A stretch of 64,000 bases of DNA. Origin: Kurthia zopfii. Its GTDB lineage: Bacteria; Bacillota; Bacilli; Bacillales_A; Planococcaceae. Below, piece after piece: positions 1 to 7,866 of this stretch. The position numbers and the translations under genes are program-made. Each line of letters opens with the position of its first letter. Within the stretch, counting starts at the first letter, position 1. The stretch is taken from positions 1-64,000 of the forward strand of contig NZ_QFVS01000011.1 of assembly GCF_003143955.1 (NCBI RefSeq), given 5' to 3'. The notes below the pieces were generated by a model. The model made no database searches. It had not been told where the DNA came from and was given only the letters and a program-made list of their open reading frames with translations.

Positions 1-103
1 TCTCCATAAAAAGTGTTTGAAAGCTCATTTGCTTTGCTAGCGTTATCTATGATAACAATTGCTTACCACTAAGTGATAAGACTTTATTGTGATTAACTTC
101 TTG

Positions 104-126
104 CTTGTTTAGTTTTCAAGGTTCAT
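104..126 (-). other. rRNA-operon leader-like motif
   Basis: On the minus strand this reads as the CCTTGAAAACTAAACAAG motif that is typical of the leader and spacer regions just upstream of mature 16S or 23S rRNA in Bacillales. It lies downstream of three strong promoters that also read leftwards. No rRNA gene body is inside the window, so the rRNA itself is inferred to begin left of position 1. Confidence 0.55.
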
Positions 127-159
127 GTTTTGTTTGCGTCACTTGTTAGCGACTCACTT

Positions 160-188
160 ATTATATCAAGATAACTTGATGATGTCAA
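160..188 (-). promoter_or_regulatory. Promoter, proximal of three rRNA-type tandem promoters
   Basis: On the minus strand a perfect TTGACA (-35, at 183-188) and TATAAT (-10, at 160-165) are separated by exactly 17 nt. The match to the vegetative sigma consensus is complete. It drives leftward transcription out of the window, through the rRNA-leader-like motif. Confidence 0.8.
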
Positions 189-247
189 CAACTTTTTTCA
201 AGTTGTTTTTTTAAGTTTCGTTCGCGTCTTGCTTGACGACTTATATT

Positions 248-276
248 ATTATAAGCGCTACTCTCATGAAAGTCAA
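248..276 (-). promoter_or_regulatory. Promoter, middle of three rRNA-type tandem promoters
   Basis: On the minus strand TTGACT (-35, 271-276) and TATAAT (-10, 248-253) have a 17-nt spacer. It lies 88 bp upstream of the proximal promoter, an arrangement usual for the P1/P2 promoters of rRNA operons in Bacillus relatives. Confidence 0.75.
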
Positions 277-333
277 CAACTATTTTAATCACTATTAAAA
301 CGTTTTGTACAACTTGTTGAGGCAACGTTGATA

Positions 334-362
334 ACTATACGCTTTAAACACTATACTGTCAA
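334..362 (-). promoter_or_regulatory. Promoter, distal of three rRNA-type tandem promoters
   Basis: On the minus strand TTGACA (-35, 357-362) and TATAGT (-10, 334-339) have a 17-nt spacer. It lies between the pbuG terminator and the middle promoter and reads in the same direction. Confidence 0.65.
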
Positions 363-404
363 CACTTTTCCTACACTTAATTTCCCTACGCTTATTCTTC
401 TACA

Positions 405-440
405 TAAAAAAACTCGAAAACCGTTTCTGGTTTTCGAGTT
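405..440 (-). terminator. Intrinsic terminator of pbuG
   Basis: On the minus strand a 12-bp perfect stem (AACTCGAAAACC paired with GGTTTTCGAGTT, 6-nt loop) is followed by a run of T. It lies 29 bp beyond the pbuG stop and separates pbuG from the rRNA promoters. Confidence 0.9.
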
Positions 441-468
441 TCTTCTATATAATGCGTTTGTTTTTGAA

Positions 469-1776
469 CTACCTTACCCAGATGAAGTAAGCGATGAACA
501 CGAAGAATAATAAGTACATAATCCAGTGAACTTCTTTACGACGACCTGCAAGTAACATTGTAATTGGGTAGAAAATGAATCCAACCGCGATACCAGAAGC
601 GATACTATAACCTAATGGCATCATGATCATTGTTAAGAAAGCCGGTACTGCGATCTCGAATTTATCCCATTCGATTAATTTCAATGAAGAAACCATTAGA
701 ATACCAACGATTACTAACGCCGGTGCTGTTACTGCTGATGTAATAACATCTAGTAACGGGAAGAAGAATAACGAAATACCGAATAAAATTGCTGTTACAA
801 CTGCTGCGAACCCTGAACGTGCGCCTGCAGCAACACCTGCTGTAGATTCTACATAAGCAGTCGTTGTAGATGTACCAAGAACTGAACCAATTGTTGTACC
901 AAGTGCGTCTGACATTAATGCGCGACCTGCACGTGGTAATTTATTATTTTTAACTAATCCTGCTTTATCCGCTACAGCCATTAATGTACCAGCTGTATCG
1001 AAGAAATCTACGAATAAGAATGTAAGTACAACGATTAAGAATTTAAGATTTAATAATGATGAGAAATCGTTTAAGATCGGATCAAGTGCAACACCGAATG
1101 TTGGTGCAAGACTTGGAATAGATGAAACGATTGCTTTCGGAACTTCAATAACACCTGTAAGCATACCAATGATTGTTGACAGGATAATTGTAATGAAGAT
1201 TGCTCCTGGAACTTTTCTGACCATTAAGATTACTGCGATTACGATACCCGCTACTGCTAGTAATGTACTTCCTTGTGTGAAGTTACCTAATGTTATTAGT
1301 GTAGCTTCATCAGCAACGATAATTCCTGCACCTTTTAAACCAACAAAAGTGATGAATAATCCAATACCTGCTGATACTGCATATTTTAATTGAACTGGAA
1401 TGGCGTTAATAATTGTTTCACGAATACCTGTAAGTGAAAGAATGATGAAAATAATACCTGAGAAGAATACGCCTGTTAAACCAGTTTGCCAAGGAATACC
1501 ATATGCTGCTACTACTGTGAAAGCAAAGAATGCGTTCAAGCCCATACCCGGTGCTAATGCGATTGGGTATTTAGCTAAGATCCCCATAATTAATGAACCA
1601 ATAATTGCTGCTACTGCTGTTGCTACGAATACTGCACCTTTATCCATTCCTGTCGATGATAACATTTCTGGGTTTACTGCCAGAATGTAAGCCATTGCTA
1701 AGAATGTTGTAACTCCCCCAATGATCTCGCGACGGTAATTAGTACCGAGCTCTTCAAATTGGAAATACTTTTTCAT
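469..1776 (-). CDS. pbuG: NCS2-family guanine/hypoxanthine permease
   Basis: This 435-residue polytopic membrane protein takes up hypoxanthine and guanine. Its start, MKKYFQFEELGTNYR, and the conserved GTSTTTAYVESTAGVAAG stretch match the PbuG branch of the NCS2 (AzgA-like) transporters, and the length is typical. A longer reading from 1818 exists, but GGAGGA sits just upstream of the ATG at 1776, and the extension would run back into the riboswitch terminator hairpin. The gene is monocistronic, between its own terminator (405-440) and a purine riboswitch with a transcription-stop hairpin upstream, so guanine should switch it off. Substrate assignment rests on family resemblance and on the guanine-type riboswitch. 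Confidence 0.93.
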   Translation of the reverse strand: MKKYFQFEELGTNYRREIIGGVTTFLAMAYILAVNPEMLSSTGMDKGAVFVATAVAAIIGSLIMGILAKYPIALAPGMGLNAFFAFTVVAAYGIPWQTGLTGVFFSGIIFIILSLTGIRETIINAIPVQLKYAVSAGIGLFITFVGLKGAGIIVADEATLITLGNFTQGSTLLAVAGIVIAVILMVRKVPGAIFITIILSTIIGMLTGVIEVPKAIVSSIPSLAPTFGVALDPILNDFSSLLNLKFLIVVLTFLFVDFFDTAGTLMAVADKAGLVKNNKLPRAGRALMSDALGTTIGSVLGTSTTTAYVESTAGVAAGARSGFAAVVTAILFGISLFFFPLLDVITSAVTAPALVIVGILMVSSLKLIEWDKFEIAVPAFLTMIMMPLGYSIASGIAVGFIFYPITMLLAGRRKEVHWIMYLLFFVFIAYFIWVR

Positions 1777-1808
1777 GTTATAAATCCTCCGAGTGTCGTC
1801 AAAAATAT

Positions 1809-1840
1809 AAAAAAGCATACAACTTTTTTAAGTCGTATGC
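1809..1840 (-). terminator. Riboswitch expression-platform terminator before pbuG
   Basis: On the minus strand GCATACGACTT and AAGTTGTATGC form an 11-bp stem followed by a T run. It lies between the purine aptamer and the pbuG start, so ligand binding would favour premature termination. A separate small dyad, CTATGT/ACATAG (1848-1862), lies between the aptamer and this hairpin and may take part in antitermination. Confidence 0.85.
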
Positions 1841-1888
1841 TCCGATTCTATGTAAGACATAGTACGAATAGGTCAGCAACCCATTCAA

Positions 1889-1953
1889 TCGTAGTCAAGT
1901 AATTTACGGTTACTTGGTAGAAACTCCTGAGCCTTATTCTCAGCTTTATACGA
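1889..1953 (-). promoter_or_regulatory. Guanine-type purine riboswitch aptamer (pbuG leader)
   Basis: The minus strand shows the three-way-junction consensus: a TCGTA P1 arm, the GTTTCTACC core, CCGTAAAT in the P3 loop, then TTGACTACGA closing P1. The base equivalent to position 74 is C, which specifies guanine/hypoxanthine rather than adenine. It lies about 110 nt upstream of pbuG with a terminator between. Confidence 0.95.
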
Positions 1954-1976
1954 CGACGTTATTTAATTACTTTCAT

Positions 1977-2005
1977 AATATATCATGGTCTTTTTTGAAA
2001 TGCAA
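1977..2005 (-). promoter_or_regulatory. Promoter of the pbuG riboswitch transcript
   Basis: On the minus strand TTGCAT (2000-2005) and TATATT (1977-1982) are separated by 17 nt, just upstream of the purine aptamer. The position and spacing fit a vegetative promoter. Confidence 0.65.
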
Positions 2006-2069
2006 CAGTTTTTCCGAACATTATTTAAGTTAAGTAAAATATAGTTCGTGTATTAGAAAAAACTTACTT

Positions 2070-2711
2070 TTATAGATCCGTCACTTGTAGGCCAAGTAAT
2101 TTTGCAAAATAGATGGCTTGTTCGCCCGAAACCTTGCATCCACTTAAGAAATCAATCGTGACCGTCAACTCTTCAAACGAAGAAGTACTAATATCTAACC
2201 CTTTCATCTTCGTATCCTGGAAATTCACAGCCGTTAATTGGCAACGATCAAAAACCAATTGCTTATGCTTAAGTGAAAAGAAATCAGCACTATTCATTTT
2301 ACATTCGGTAAATTGCACCTTCTCCAATTTCGACTCTCCGAACATCGCCATACTAATATTACATTCCTCAAATGATACATTCCCGATGCTGCTCTCGGTT
2401 AAATCCGCTCCAAGCAATTTACAATTAACGAACTCCACTCTATGAATCGACGCTTTACTTAAATTCGCATTCGAAAAATCACAGTTTTCAAAACGTACAT
2501 CTAATAGGTCAATTCCTTGGAAATCCGTTTCTGTAAATCGGCTATTGCGAATGATCATATTCGACAATCTCGCACGATCCAACATATCCGATTCAAACTC
2601 CGCATCTCTTACATTGCAATTCGATAGTTCTGGATCTTCTTCTAATAAAATATCTTGGAATGGACGATACTCATAATCTTCATTTACTCTTGGTTTCTCA
2701 ATTTTCACCAT
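2070..2711 (-). CDS. Pentapeptide-repeat protein
   Basis: The 213-residue protein has repeated A(D/N)(L/F)xx-like units from about residue 30 to 200, seen as runs such as LLDVRFENCDFSNANLSKA and GADLTESSIGNVSFEECNIS. Such runs form a right-handed quadrilateral beta-helix in this family. The role is unknown; relatives include DNA-mimic gyrase protectors but most are uncharacterised. The start was chosen at the ATG at 2711 because GGAGGGG lies 6 nt upstream; the earlier ATG at 2726 has no such site. It has no operon partner. Confidence 0.8.
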   Translation of the reverse strand: MVKIEKPRVNEDYEYRPFQDILLEEDPELSNCNVRDAEFESDMLDRARLSNMIIRNSRFTETDFQGIDLLDVRFENCDFSNANLSKASIHRVEFVNCKLLGADLTESSIGNVSFEECNISMAMFGESKLEKVQFTECKMNSADFFSLKHKQLVFDRCQLTAVNFQDTKMKGLDISTSSFEELTVTIDFLSGCKVSGEQAIYFAKLLGLQVTDL

Positions 2712-2760
2712 ATATAACCCCTCCATCTCTCTATATGGATTATACTATGCCCCTTCCATC

Positions 2761-2792
2761 AAAAAAAGCTGCACAACTTTGAGTTATGCAGC
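2761..2792 (-). terminator. Intrinsic terminator of the LysM protein gene
   Basis: On the minus strand GCTGCATAACT pairs with AGTTGTGCAGC (one mismatch), followed by seven T. It lies directly after the LysM gene stop. Confidence 0.88.
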
Positions 2793-2798
2793 CAACTA

Positions 2799-3464
2799 TT
2801 AATACCAACCTTGTTTTAACCAAGCTTTTTTCGCATTATCCCATGAACCATAGCGTTGGCTTACATAACGATCCGCCACTTTTTCCTGATTCGCTGGAGA
2901 ATAATCACCATTTAAATATGAATCTGTTAATTGATATTTACCGATGTATTTTCCAGATGCACTACGAGCGCTATAAGATCCACCTGATTCTTTATTCGCA
3001 ATCCAAGCTTTTGCTGATGATGAATTTCCTTTATATGAAGAAGTTTTTTGAATTTTTGGTTGCGCTACTTGTTTTTGCACTGGTGCTACATATTGTTTCG
3101 GCGCTGCTTGTTTTTGCACTGGTGCTACATATTGTTTCGGCGCTGCTTGTTTTTGTACTGGCGCTACATATTGCTTCGGTGCTGCTTGTTTTTGTACTGG
3201 TGCTACATTATTCGTACTCACTACCGTTGATGAAGGAATCGTAATTGTCGCTCCCGCAAAAATCAAATGTTGATTCGCAATATTATTTGTTGAAACAATA
3301 GTTGAAACTAATGATGTATTCCCTACAAATTTCTGAGATATTTTACTTAAAGTATCGCCCGGTTGTACTGTATATGAAGTATCAGCACTCGCTGTCATTG
3401 ATGCTGCTCCGAATAATCCTGCCGCTACTACCGTTCCAAGTGCTACTGTTTTAATTGATTTCAT
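2799..3464 (-). CDS. Secreted LysM protein with IsaA/SceD-like transglycosylase C-terminus
   Basis: This 221-residue exported cell-wall protein starts with a signal peptide (MKSIKTVALGTVVAAGLFGA, cleaved near ASA). A LysM peptidoglycan-binding domain follows (about residues 30-75, YTVQPGDTLSKISQKF). Then comes a 13-residue repeat linker rich in Gln, Pro, Ala and Lys, and a C-terminal domain with NKESGG, GKYIGKYQLT and RYGSWDNAKKAW. That domain resembles the transglycosylase fold of staphylococcal IsaA/SceD, with the Glu of the KESGG motif as probable catalytic residue. AAAGGTGG precedes the ATG at 3464; the upstream reading to 3524 lacks a ribosome site. It probably cuts or remodels peptidoglycan. 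Such genes are often under WalR control, but I see only one half-site upstream. Confidence 0.82.
   Translation of the reverse strand: MKSIKTVALGTVVAAGLFGAASMTASADTSYTVQPGDTLSKISQKFVGNTSLVSTIVSTNNIANQHLIFAGATITIPSSTVVSTNNVAPVQKQAAPKQYVAPVQKQAAPKQYVAPVQKQAAPKQYVAPVQKQVAQPKIQKTSSYKGNSSSAKAWIANKESGGSYSARSASGKYIGKYQLTDSYLNGDYSPANQEKVADRYVSQRYGSWDNAKKAWLKQGWY
3069..3206 (-). repeat. 39-bp in-frame tandem repeat in the LysM protein linker
   Basis: Three full copies of a 39-bp unit (starting at 3069, 3108 and 3147) and a partial fourth encode the 13-residue unit APVQKQAAPKQYV. The copies differ by only a few third-position changes, which suggests recent duplication or slippage. Confidence 0.9.
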
Positions 3465-3642
3465 GTTTTGAATTCCACCTTTGTTTTTATTAGTGTGCCA
3501 CGTACATTCATTTAATCTATACATAGATTAGCACACAAAAATATGACATCGGCTTCAAAATCATTACAGTTCCGTTACTAAATATGTTAATAATTACGCA
3601 AAGTTGTCATTTTATATTAAAAATCACTTATTTTAACGCATA

Positions 3643-3674
3643 AAAAAAGAGCCTCGCTTCAATAGCGACACTCT
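3643..3674 (-). terminator. Intrinsic terminator of the small basic protein gene
   Basis: On the minus strand a GAG..TCGC / GCGA..CTC stem with a short internal loop is followed by seven T, just after the stop at 3687. Confidence 0.75.
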
Positions 3675-3686
3675 TCCATAGGCAAA

Positions 3687-3869
3687 TTAGCTACCCATTT
3701 TACGTCTAGCAGAACTTGTTTGTTTAGCTTGTTGACTCTTCATTTGTTTCGTATTTGTACTACCGTTTTTACCGCCATTGTTTCCTGCAGCTTTGTTTTT
3801 CTTCTTTTCAAGCTGTTGTAAAACGGCTTCTTGTAACGTCATTTTCTTTTTCGGTGTATTTTCTGTCAT
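3687..3869 (-). CDS. Small basic hypothetical protein
   Basis: This 60-residue, very Lys/Gln/Asn-rich protein starts MTENTPKKKMTLQEAVLQQL and has a short amphipathic helix followed by a disordered basic tail (KKKNKAAGNNGGKNGS). There is no membrane segment or recognised domain. GGGGTGA sits just upstream of the ATG at 3869, and a terminator follows the stop. I do not recognise the family; a nucleic-acid-associated or spore-related small protein is possible, but that is a guess. Confidence 0.65.
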   Translation of the reverse strand: MTENTPKKKMTLQEAVLQQLEKKKNKAAGNNGGKNGSTNTKQMKSQQAKQTSSARRKMGS

Positions 3870-3982
3870 GATTTCACCCCACGATATAGTTAAGCTATCT
3901 ATATTATATGCTATGACGCGTGTCTTTATCAATTCTCATCGATATTATATAATGAAAGAAACGAATCCCGGGAGGTTTCCCT

Positions 3983-4438
3983 ATGCCGGAAATTGAAAAT
4001 TACTTAGCAAGTATTGACGAAGATCGCCGCGATGCATTCCTTCAATTGTATGAAGTTGTAAAAGATAATATGCCTGAAGGTTTCGAAGAACGTATGCAAT
4101 ATGGCATGATTACATGGGTTGTCCCTTTGGCAGTTTATCCAGATGGCTACTTAAATCGTGCAGATGAACCTGTACCTTTCATTTCTGTAGGCTATCAAAA
4201 GAAACATTTAGCTGTCTATCATATGGGCATCATGGGGAATCAACCTTTACTACAATGGTTTGAGGAGAAGTATGCGGAAGTTGTACCGACGAAATTGAAT
4301 ATGGGGAAAAGTTGTATTCGATTTACAAATGCTAAAAAAGTTCCGTTTGATTTGATTGGCGAACTTGTTCAGAAAATGTCGATGGATGAGTGGGTAAAAG
4401 CTTACGATCATTTCGCTGGGAAAAGGAATAGGAAATAA
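3983..4438 (+). CDS. DUF1801 (YdhG-like) domain protein
   Basis: This 151-residue soluble protein has the DUF1801 pattern: an N-terminal YLASIDEDRR helix, the EERMQYGMITW segment, and FISVGYQKKHLAVYHMG in the core strand region. The C-terminal FTNAKKVPFDLIGELV part is also typical. The biochemical role of the family is not settled, though some members have been linked to iron or phosphate chemistry. GGGAGG precedes the ATG. It may be co-transcribed with the lipoprotein gene 49 bp downstream, with no terminator between. Confidence 0.8.
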   Translation: MPEIENYLASIDEDRRDAFLQLYEVVKDNMPEGFEERMQYGMITWVVPLAVYPDGYLNRADEPVPFISVGYQKKHLAVYHMGIMGNQPLLQWFEEKYAEVVPTKLNMGKSCIRFTNAKKVPFDLIGELVQKMSMDEWVKAYDHFAGKRNRK

Positions 4439-4487
4439 CGCTACCTTGTGTTAGGTGGTTTTTACATATAGAAGGAGGATTTTACTC

Positions 4488-4886
4488 ATGAAAGTATTGC
4501 GTGTAGTTGGCATTTCGATTAGTTGTTCTTTACTCTTATTCGGCTGTGGCCAAAAGAAAGAGGTGCAAGTTGAAGGCGCTAATGTGACAAATGCTAAACT
4601 TGTGAAGTCATTTTACGATGATGTTCAAAATAATACGAGCAGTGAATTGCGTATTAAAACAATTCATTCGAATGGCACAGATCCTACTCGAACAAAGCTT
4701 GAGTTCGAGAAAGGCGAGATTGTCTATACGGCGATTGGTTCAGAAGATAGTCCGAATACAGTCATTCACTGTAGTTCTTTTAATAAGCGTTCGGAAGGTT
4801 CAAAAACTGCTTACTTTTTAACAGGCTGCTCGAATACAAATTCGAAAAGCGCAGTCATCCCTGTCGTAGATCTTGAAGACAAATAA
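4488..4886 (+). CDS. Lipoprotein, DUF4362-like
   Basis: The 132-residue product begins with a lipoprotein signal (MKVLRVVGISISCSLLLFGC), with Cys20 as the lipidation site, so it should be anchored outside the membrane. The rest is a small beta-rich domain (NNTSSELRIKTIHSNGTDP, YFLTGC) resembling DUF4362 proteins of Bacillus, whose function is unknown. The ATG at 4488 follows GAAGGAGG at good spacing; the longer reading from 4455 lacks one. A strong terminator follows. Confidence 0.72.
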   Translation: MKVLRVVGISISCSLLLFGCGQKKEVQVEGANVTNAKLVKSFYDDVQNNTSSELRIKTIHSNGTDPTRTKLEFEKGEIVYTAIGSEDSPNTVIHCSSFNKRSEGSKTAYFLTGCSNTNSKSAVIPVVDLEDK

Positions 4887-4889
4887 AAT

Positions 4890-4931
4890 AGCGAGGTGGA
4901 AAGATGGATGATCTTTCTACCTCGCTTTTTG
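4890..4931 (+). terminator. Intrinsic terminator of the lipoprotein gene
   Basis: A 16-bp stem (AGCGAGGTGGAAAGAT with ATCTTTCTACCTCGCT, one mismatch) with a 5-nt loop is followed by T5. It begins 3 bp after the stop. Confidence 0.93.
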
Positions 4932-5022
4932 TATGTACTAAAATTGCTGTATTTTTATTATGTACGGAAATATGACTTTCGTTTATTCTGAAGTAAATAC
5001 ACGTATAGAAAGGGTTCATCAA

Positions 5023-5166
5023 ATGATTAGACAAATTAAAGAGTTTTTCTTTCACGTCATGACATCCATCGTACTTGAATCACTATTTCTTTCGATTTTA
5101 TTTTTCCCGTTAGTAATTATTTATTCGATTAGTAAAGACCCTGTCGCTAGTAAGAAGAATCATTAA
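5023..5166 (+). CDS. Small single-pass membrane protein
   Basis: This 47-residue protein consists of a basic N-terminus (MIRQIKEFFFHV) followed by a hydrophobic helix (ESLFLSILFFPLVIIYSI) and a short basic tail. GAAAGGG sits about 9 nt before the ATG at 5023. A reading from 4960 is possible but runs through sequence with no ribosome site. No family is recognised. Confidence 0.5.
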   Translation: MIRQIKEFFFHVMTSIVLESLFLSILFFPLVIIYSISKDPVASKKNH

Positions 5167-5171
5167 TATTT

Positions 5172-5402
5172 TTATAATTCTTCTATTCTTTCAATAAATG
5201 GTTTACCTTCAATCATACCTTTCGTATATAATTCTTCAGCAGTTTTGAAATACTGTGTATAGCTATCTGAAGATCTCGTTAAGAGAAAGCTTAGTTCTCC
5301 ATCCACTCTACTGATCCACCATTCTTCACCTTTGTAATCAAAGCTCAATTCCTGTCCTTCATCAATCGCTTCTTGAACAGTTGTCCATGTTTCCTTGTCC
5401 AT
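5172..5402 (-). CDS. Small hypothetical protein
   Basis: This 76-residue acidic, soluble protein starts MDKETWTTVQEAIDEGQ. It alternates polar and aromatic residues, including EEWWISRVDGELSFLLT, consistent with a small beta-sheet fold. AGAGGTG lies upstream of the ATG at 5402. It is convergent with the membrane peptide gene to its left and divergent from the phosphoesterase gene to its right. No function can be assigned. Confidence 0.6.
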   Translation of the reverse strand: MDKETWTTVQEAIDEGQELSFDYKGEEWWISRVDGELSFLLTRSSDSYTQYFKTAEELYTKGMIEGKPFIERIEEL

Positions 5403-5472
5403 GTGATGCACCTCTGTTTTTGTATTTGATATACTTTCACTCAATAATACCAATAAGAAAAGAGGAGAAATA

Positions 5473-6285
5473 ATGAAAACCTTATTAATCGGTGATCTTC
5501 ATTTAACTGCACAAATAGTTTTGCCAATGGTTGAAAAGAAAATACTGGCTGAAAAGTGTGATCAAGTTATTTTCTTAGGTGATTATACAGATGCTTATTA
5601 CCAAACTGAAAATACAGCACTTTATCTTGATGAGGTGAATTATTTATTCGCATTTAAAGAAAAATTAGAAGCGCAGTCGATTAAAGTTATTATGTTACTT
5701 GGAAATCACGATGCTTCTTATTTAACGAATAAACCAGTGCATTATTCATTGAGAGACGTTGCTGGCTTTAAACAAGTGCGGGAAAAATTGTTGAAATTAG
5801 ATTTACAAATCGCTTATGAGCTTGGGGATTTCTTAGTTAGTCATGCAGGTTACACAGTGGATTATGAATTAAAAGATTGGCATTTTGAGAAAATCACTGA
5901 AAACTCAATTGAGCATGTTGAATGGTTGAATAAACATGTAGGGATTTCTCGTGGTGGCAATTATATCTCGGGTAGTCCAATCTGGGCAGATGCCAAAGAA
6001 TTATCACGCCATCCGAATGAAAAACATTTGAAACAGATCATCGGTCATACGCCCCAACATAGAATACAACTAAAGAATTTGATTAGTTCAAAAGCAGAAT
6101 TGATTTTCATAGATACTTTTACGGTCACACCTCTTGAGAAACCTCCTTATTTCAAACAATATGGCACAGGTGAAATTTTGCTACATGAAGATGATCACCT
6201 GCAAGTTGTGAAATTGGATTGGCGAACGAAAGAAACGATTAAAAAAATTAATGAGAAGTTTGTGCGGGGGGAGGATATGATTTAG
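5473..6285 (+). CDS. Calcineurin-like metallophosphoesterase
   Basis: The 270-residue protein carries the full set of metallophosphoesterase metal ligands: GDLH (residues 7-10), GDYTDAY (36-42), GNHD (77-80), SHAGY (about 123) and GHTPQH (about 195). It should be a cytoplasmic di-metal phosphohydrolase of the Ser/Thr-phosphatase or diadenosine-tetraphosphatase type; the substrate cannot be read from the sequence. AAGAGGAG precedes the ATG. It stands alone, divergent from the 76-residue gene. Confidence 0.88.
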   Translation: MKTLLIGDLHLTAQIVLPMVEKKILAEKCDQVIFLGDYTDAYYQTENTALYLDEVNYLFAFKEKLEAQSIKVIMLLGNHDASYLTNKPVHYSLRDVAGFKQVREKLLKLDLQIAYELGDFLVSHAGYTVDYELKDWHFEKITENSIEHVEWLNKHVGISRGGNYISGSPIWADAKELSRHPNEKHLKQIIGHTPQHRIQLKNLISSKAELIFIDTFTVTPLEKPPYFKQYGTGEILLHEDDHLQVVKLDWRTKETIKKINEKFVRGEDMI

Positions 6286-6376
6286 TTCACATTGAAACAC
6301 TAATAGATATTCAAGTTAGAACTAAGAAAACTAAAGTTGAATATTAATTCAATCTAAAAAATCCAACTTGAAATAT

Positions 6377-7534
6377 TTATTTTTTCTTCTTTTTAGTCTT
6401 ACTCACTTCCCCTGAGACAGTGTCCTTCATCTCTACAGCAGTTAATGCTGGATTCATTTTTTCTAGATTTAGCGCTGATGCTAGGCCTTTTAAAGTTAGC
6501 GCTGGATTCATATTTACTTGTTTTAATGCTGATGCTAGATCTTTTGAAGTTAATGCTGGATTCATATTTACTTGTTTTAATGCTGATGCTAGATCTTTTG
6601 AAGTTAATGTTGGATTCATCTTAATCGAACTCCATATATTGTTAGTTTTTACTTTATCCAAATCCTCAACTAAAGAATCCTTTTGCTCTTGTTTAATATC
6701 TAATGAATTTATTTTCGATTTTAACTTTTCAATTTCTTGTTCTTTTTCACTTAAAGAAAATTGCATGTTTGCCCATTCATTTTTAATTAATTTCACAGCA
6801 GAAGCCATTTCATCTGCGCTACCTGCTAAACGATTTAGCATCAATAAATTTAATGTTAAAACACTTGGAACATTGCTATTTGGATAACTAAGTTGATGAT
6901 CTACTTCTCCATAACCTTCTTCAAAAATTGTTCTAACTTGAACTTCTACAATAATTTTTTGAATTGTCGGCATAAATTCGATAAGATAATGTACTGACCT
7001 ATATCCTGTTTTTCGCGAGTTAATTTGTACACCTAAATTTGTGTAATTGTTTTGATTATCACCCTCACGAATATTTGCCTGTGACTCTTTAACTATCCAA
7101 TTACCCGATATAAAATTATGAATGCTCAACCAATCTTCTTTAAATATATGAATTACACGAACTCCAATTAAATCTGTAATTTCATTTCTATAATTCTCTA
7201 CCGTAAATTGAAATTCATTACCATATTCATTTTTTCTTCCCAGTGTTTTTCTTATGAGTTTTGCGATTAAATGTTCTGAATCCTTAATTCTTGTCCGCAC
7301 AGTATGTACTTTGTCTTGTTTTCTTAGCAATCCTGATATTAAATTCGCATATTCTTCTAAGGTTTCTTTATAACTTTCAAAATCATTATAAATATCAATT
7401 AACGTCTCCCAATTAATATTATTTTTTTCTAAAACATTACTTTCAAAACTGTATTTCACCAAAAATTCTTCCTTGTTAATATTTATTTTAAACTCCTCCT
7501 TAAAATAGAATCTATCAAGTCTGTTAAAAATCAA
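6377..7534 (-). CDS. Single-domain RelA/SpoT-type nucleotide pyrophosphokinase with repeat tail
   Basis: This 385-residue protein has a synthetase domain of the RelA/SpoT fold. DLIGVRV (121-127), GYRSVHY (177-183) and EVQVRT (197-202) with the EVDH segment are the ATP/GTP-binding and catalytic motifs. No HD hydrolase, TGS or ACT domain is present. A coiled coil (about 265-300, EKEQEIEKLKSKINSLDIKQ) leads into three 18-residue repeats and a Lys-rich end. It may make (p)ppGpp, or act like toxSAS enzymes; no obvious antitoxin gene is adjacent. The start is uncertain: the listed TTG at 7534 has no good ribosome site, while AAGGAAG precedes TTG/GTG codons about 22 codons further in. Confidence 0.8.
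   Translation of the reverse strand: MIFNRLDRFYFKEEFKININKEEFLVKYSFESNVLEKNNINWETLIDIYNDFESYKETLEEYANLISGLLRKQDKVHTVRTRIKDSEHLIAKLIRKTLGRKNEYGNEFQFTVENYRNEITDLIGVRVIHIFKEDWLSIHNFISGNWIVKESQANIREGDNQNNYTNLGVQINSRKTGYRSVHYLIEFMPTIQKIIVEVQVRTIFEEGYGEVDHQLSYPNSNVPSVLTLNLLMLNRLAGSADEMASAVKLIKNEWANMQFSLSEKEQEIEKLKSKINSLDIKQEQKDSLVEDLDKVKTNNIWSSIKMNPTLTSKDLASALKQVNMNPALTSKDLASALKQVNMNPALTLKGLASALNLEKMNPALTAVEMKDTVSGEVSKTKKKKK
6440..6619 (-). repeat. 54-bp in-frame tandem repeat in the RelA/SpoT-like gene
   Basis: Three units of 54 bp and the start of a fourth encode MNPALTSKDLASALKQVN-type 18-residue repeats (residues 306-359 onward). Two units are nearly identical at the DNA level, which points to recent duplication and possible length variation between strains. 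Confidence 0.88.
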
Positions 7535-7823
7535 GGCTATAGATTAATTTAGAATTACTATTCGATTTACGCTTTTAGTAGTTACTAATACTGTATATAA
7601 TACTACTGAAACAATCCGACATAGCAATTCGGATTATAAAAATGTGATTTATTCCCTATTTAATGATAACAGGAATACACTTTTTAACAAATGATAAATT
7701 CATTACAGATTATTCACGTAGATATCACACAGTTCTTAAAGTGACTTTCTATCTATCCTTTCTGATTCAGTAAAAGAAGTAGCTAATAAATGAGCTTTTC
7801 TAACTTTATAACTTCCCTACTTT

Positions 7824-7866
7824 TCTACTCTAGTTTATCTTCTACTCTAGTTTATCTTCTACTCTA
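7824..7866. repeat. Short 17-bp tandem repeat
   Basis: The unit TCTACTCTAGTTTATCT is repeated at 7824 and 7841, with a partial copy from 7858. It runs directly into the longer repeat array. Confidence 0.75.

Noticed and set aside
1-330. rRNA or tRNA gene at the left edge
   Set aside because: Only leader-like sequence and promoters are visible; no conserved 16S, 23S or tRNA body is present inside the window.
2786-3244. Plus-strand open frame opposite the LysM protein
   Set aside because: It is the antisense shadow of the 39-bp repeat, without a ribosome site; the minus-strand frame has a signal peptide and known domains.
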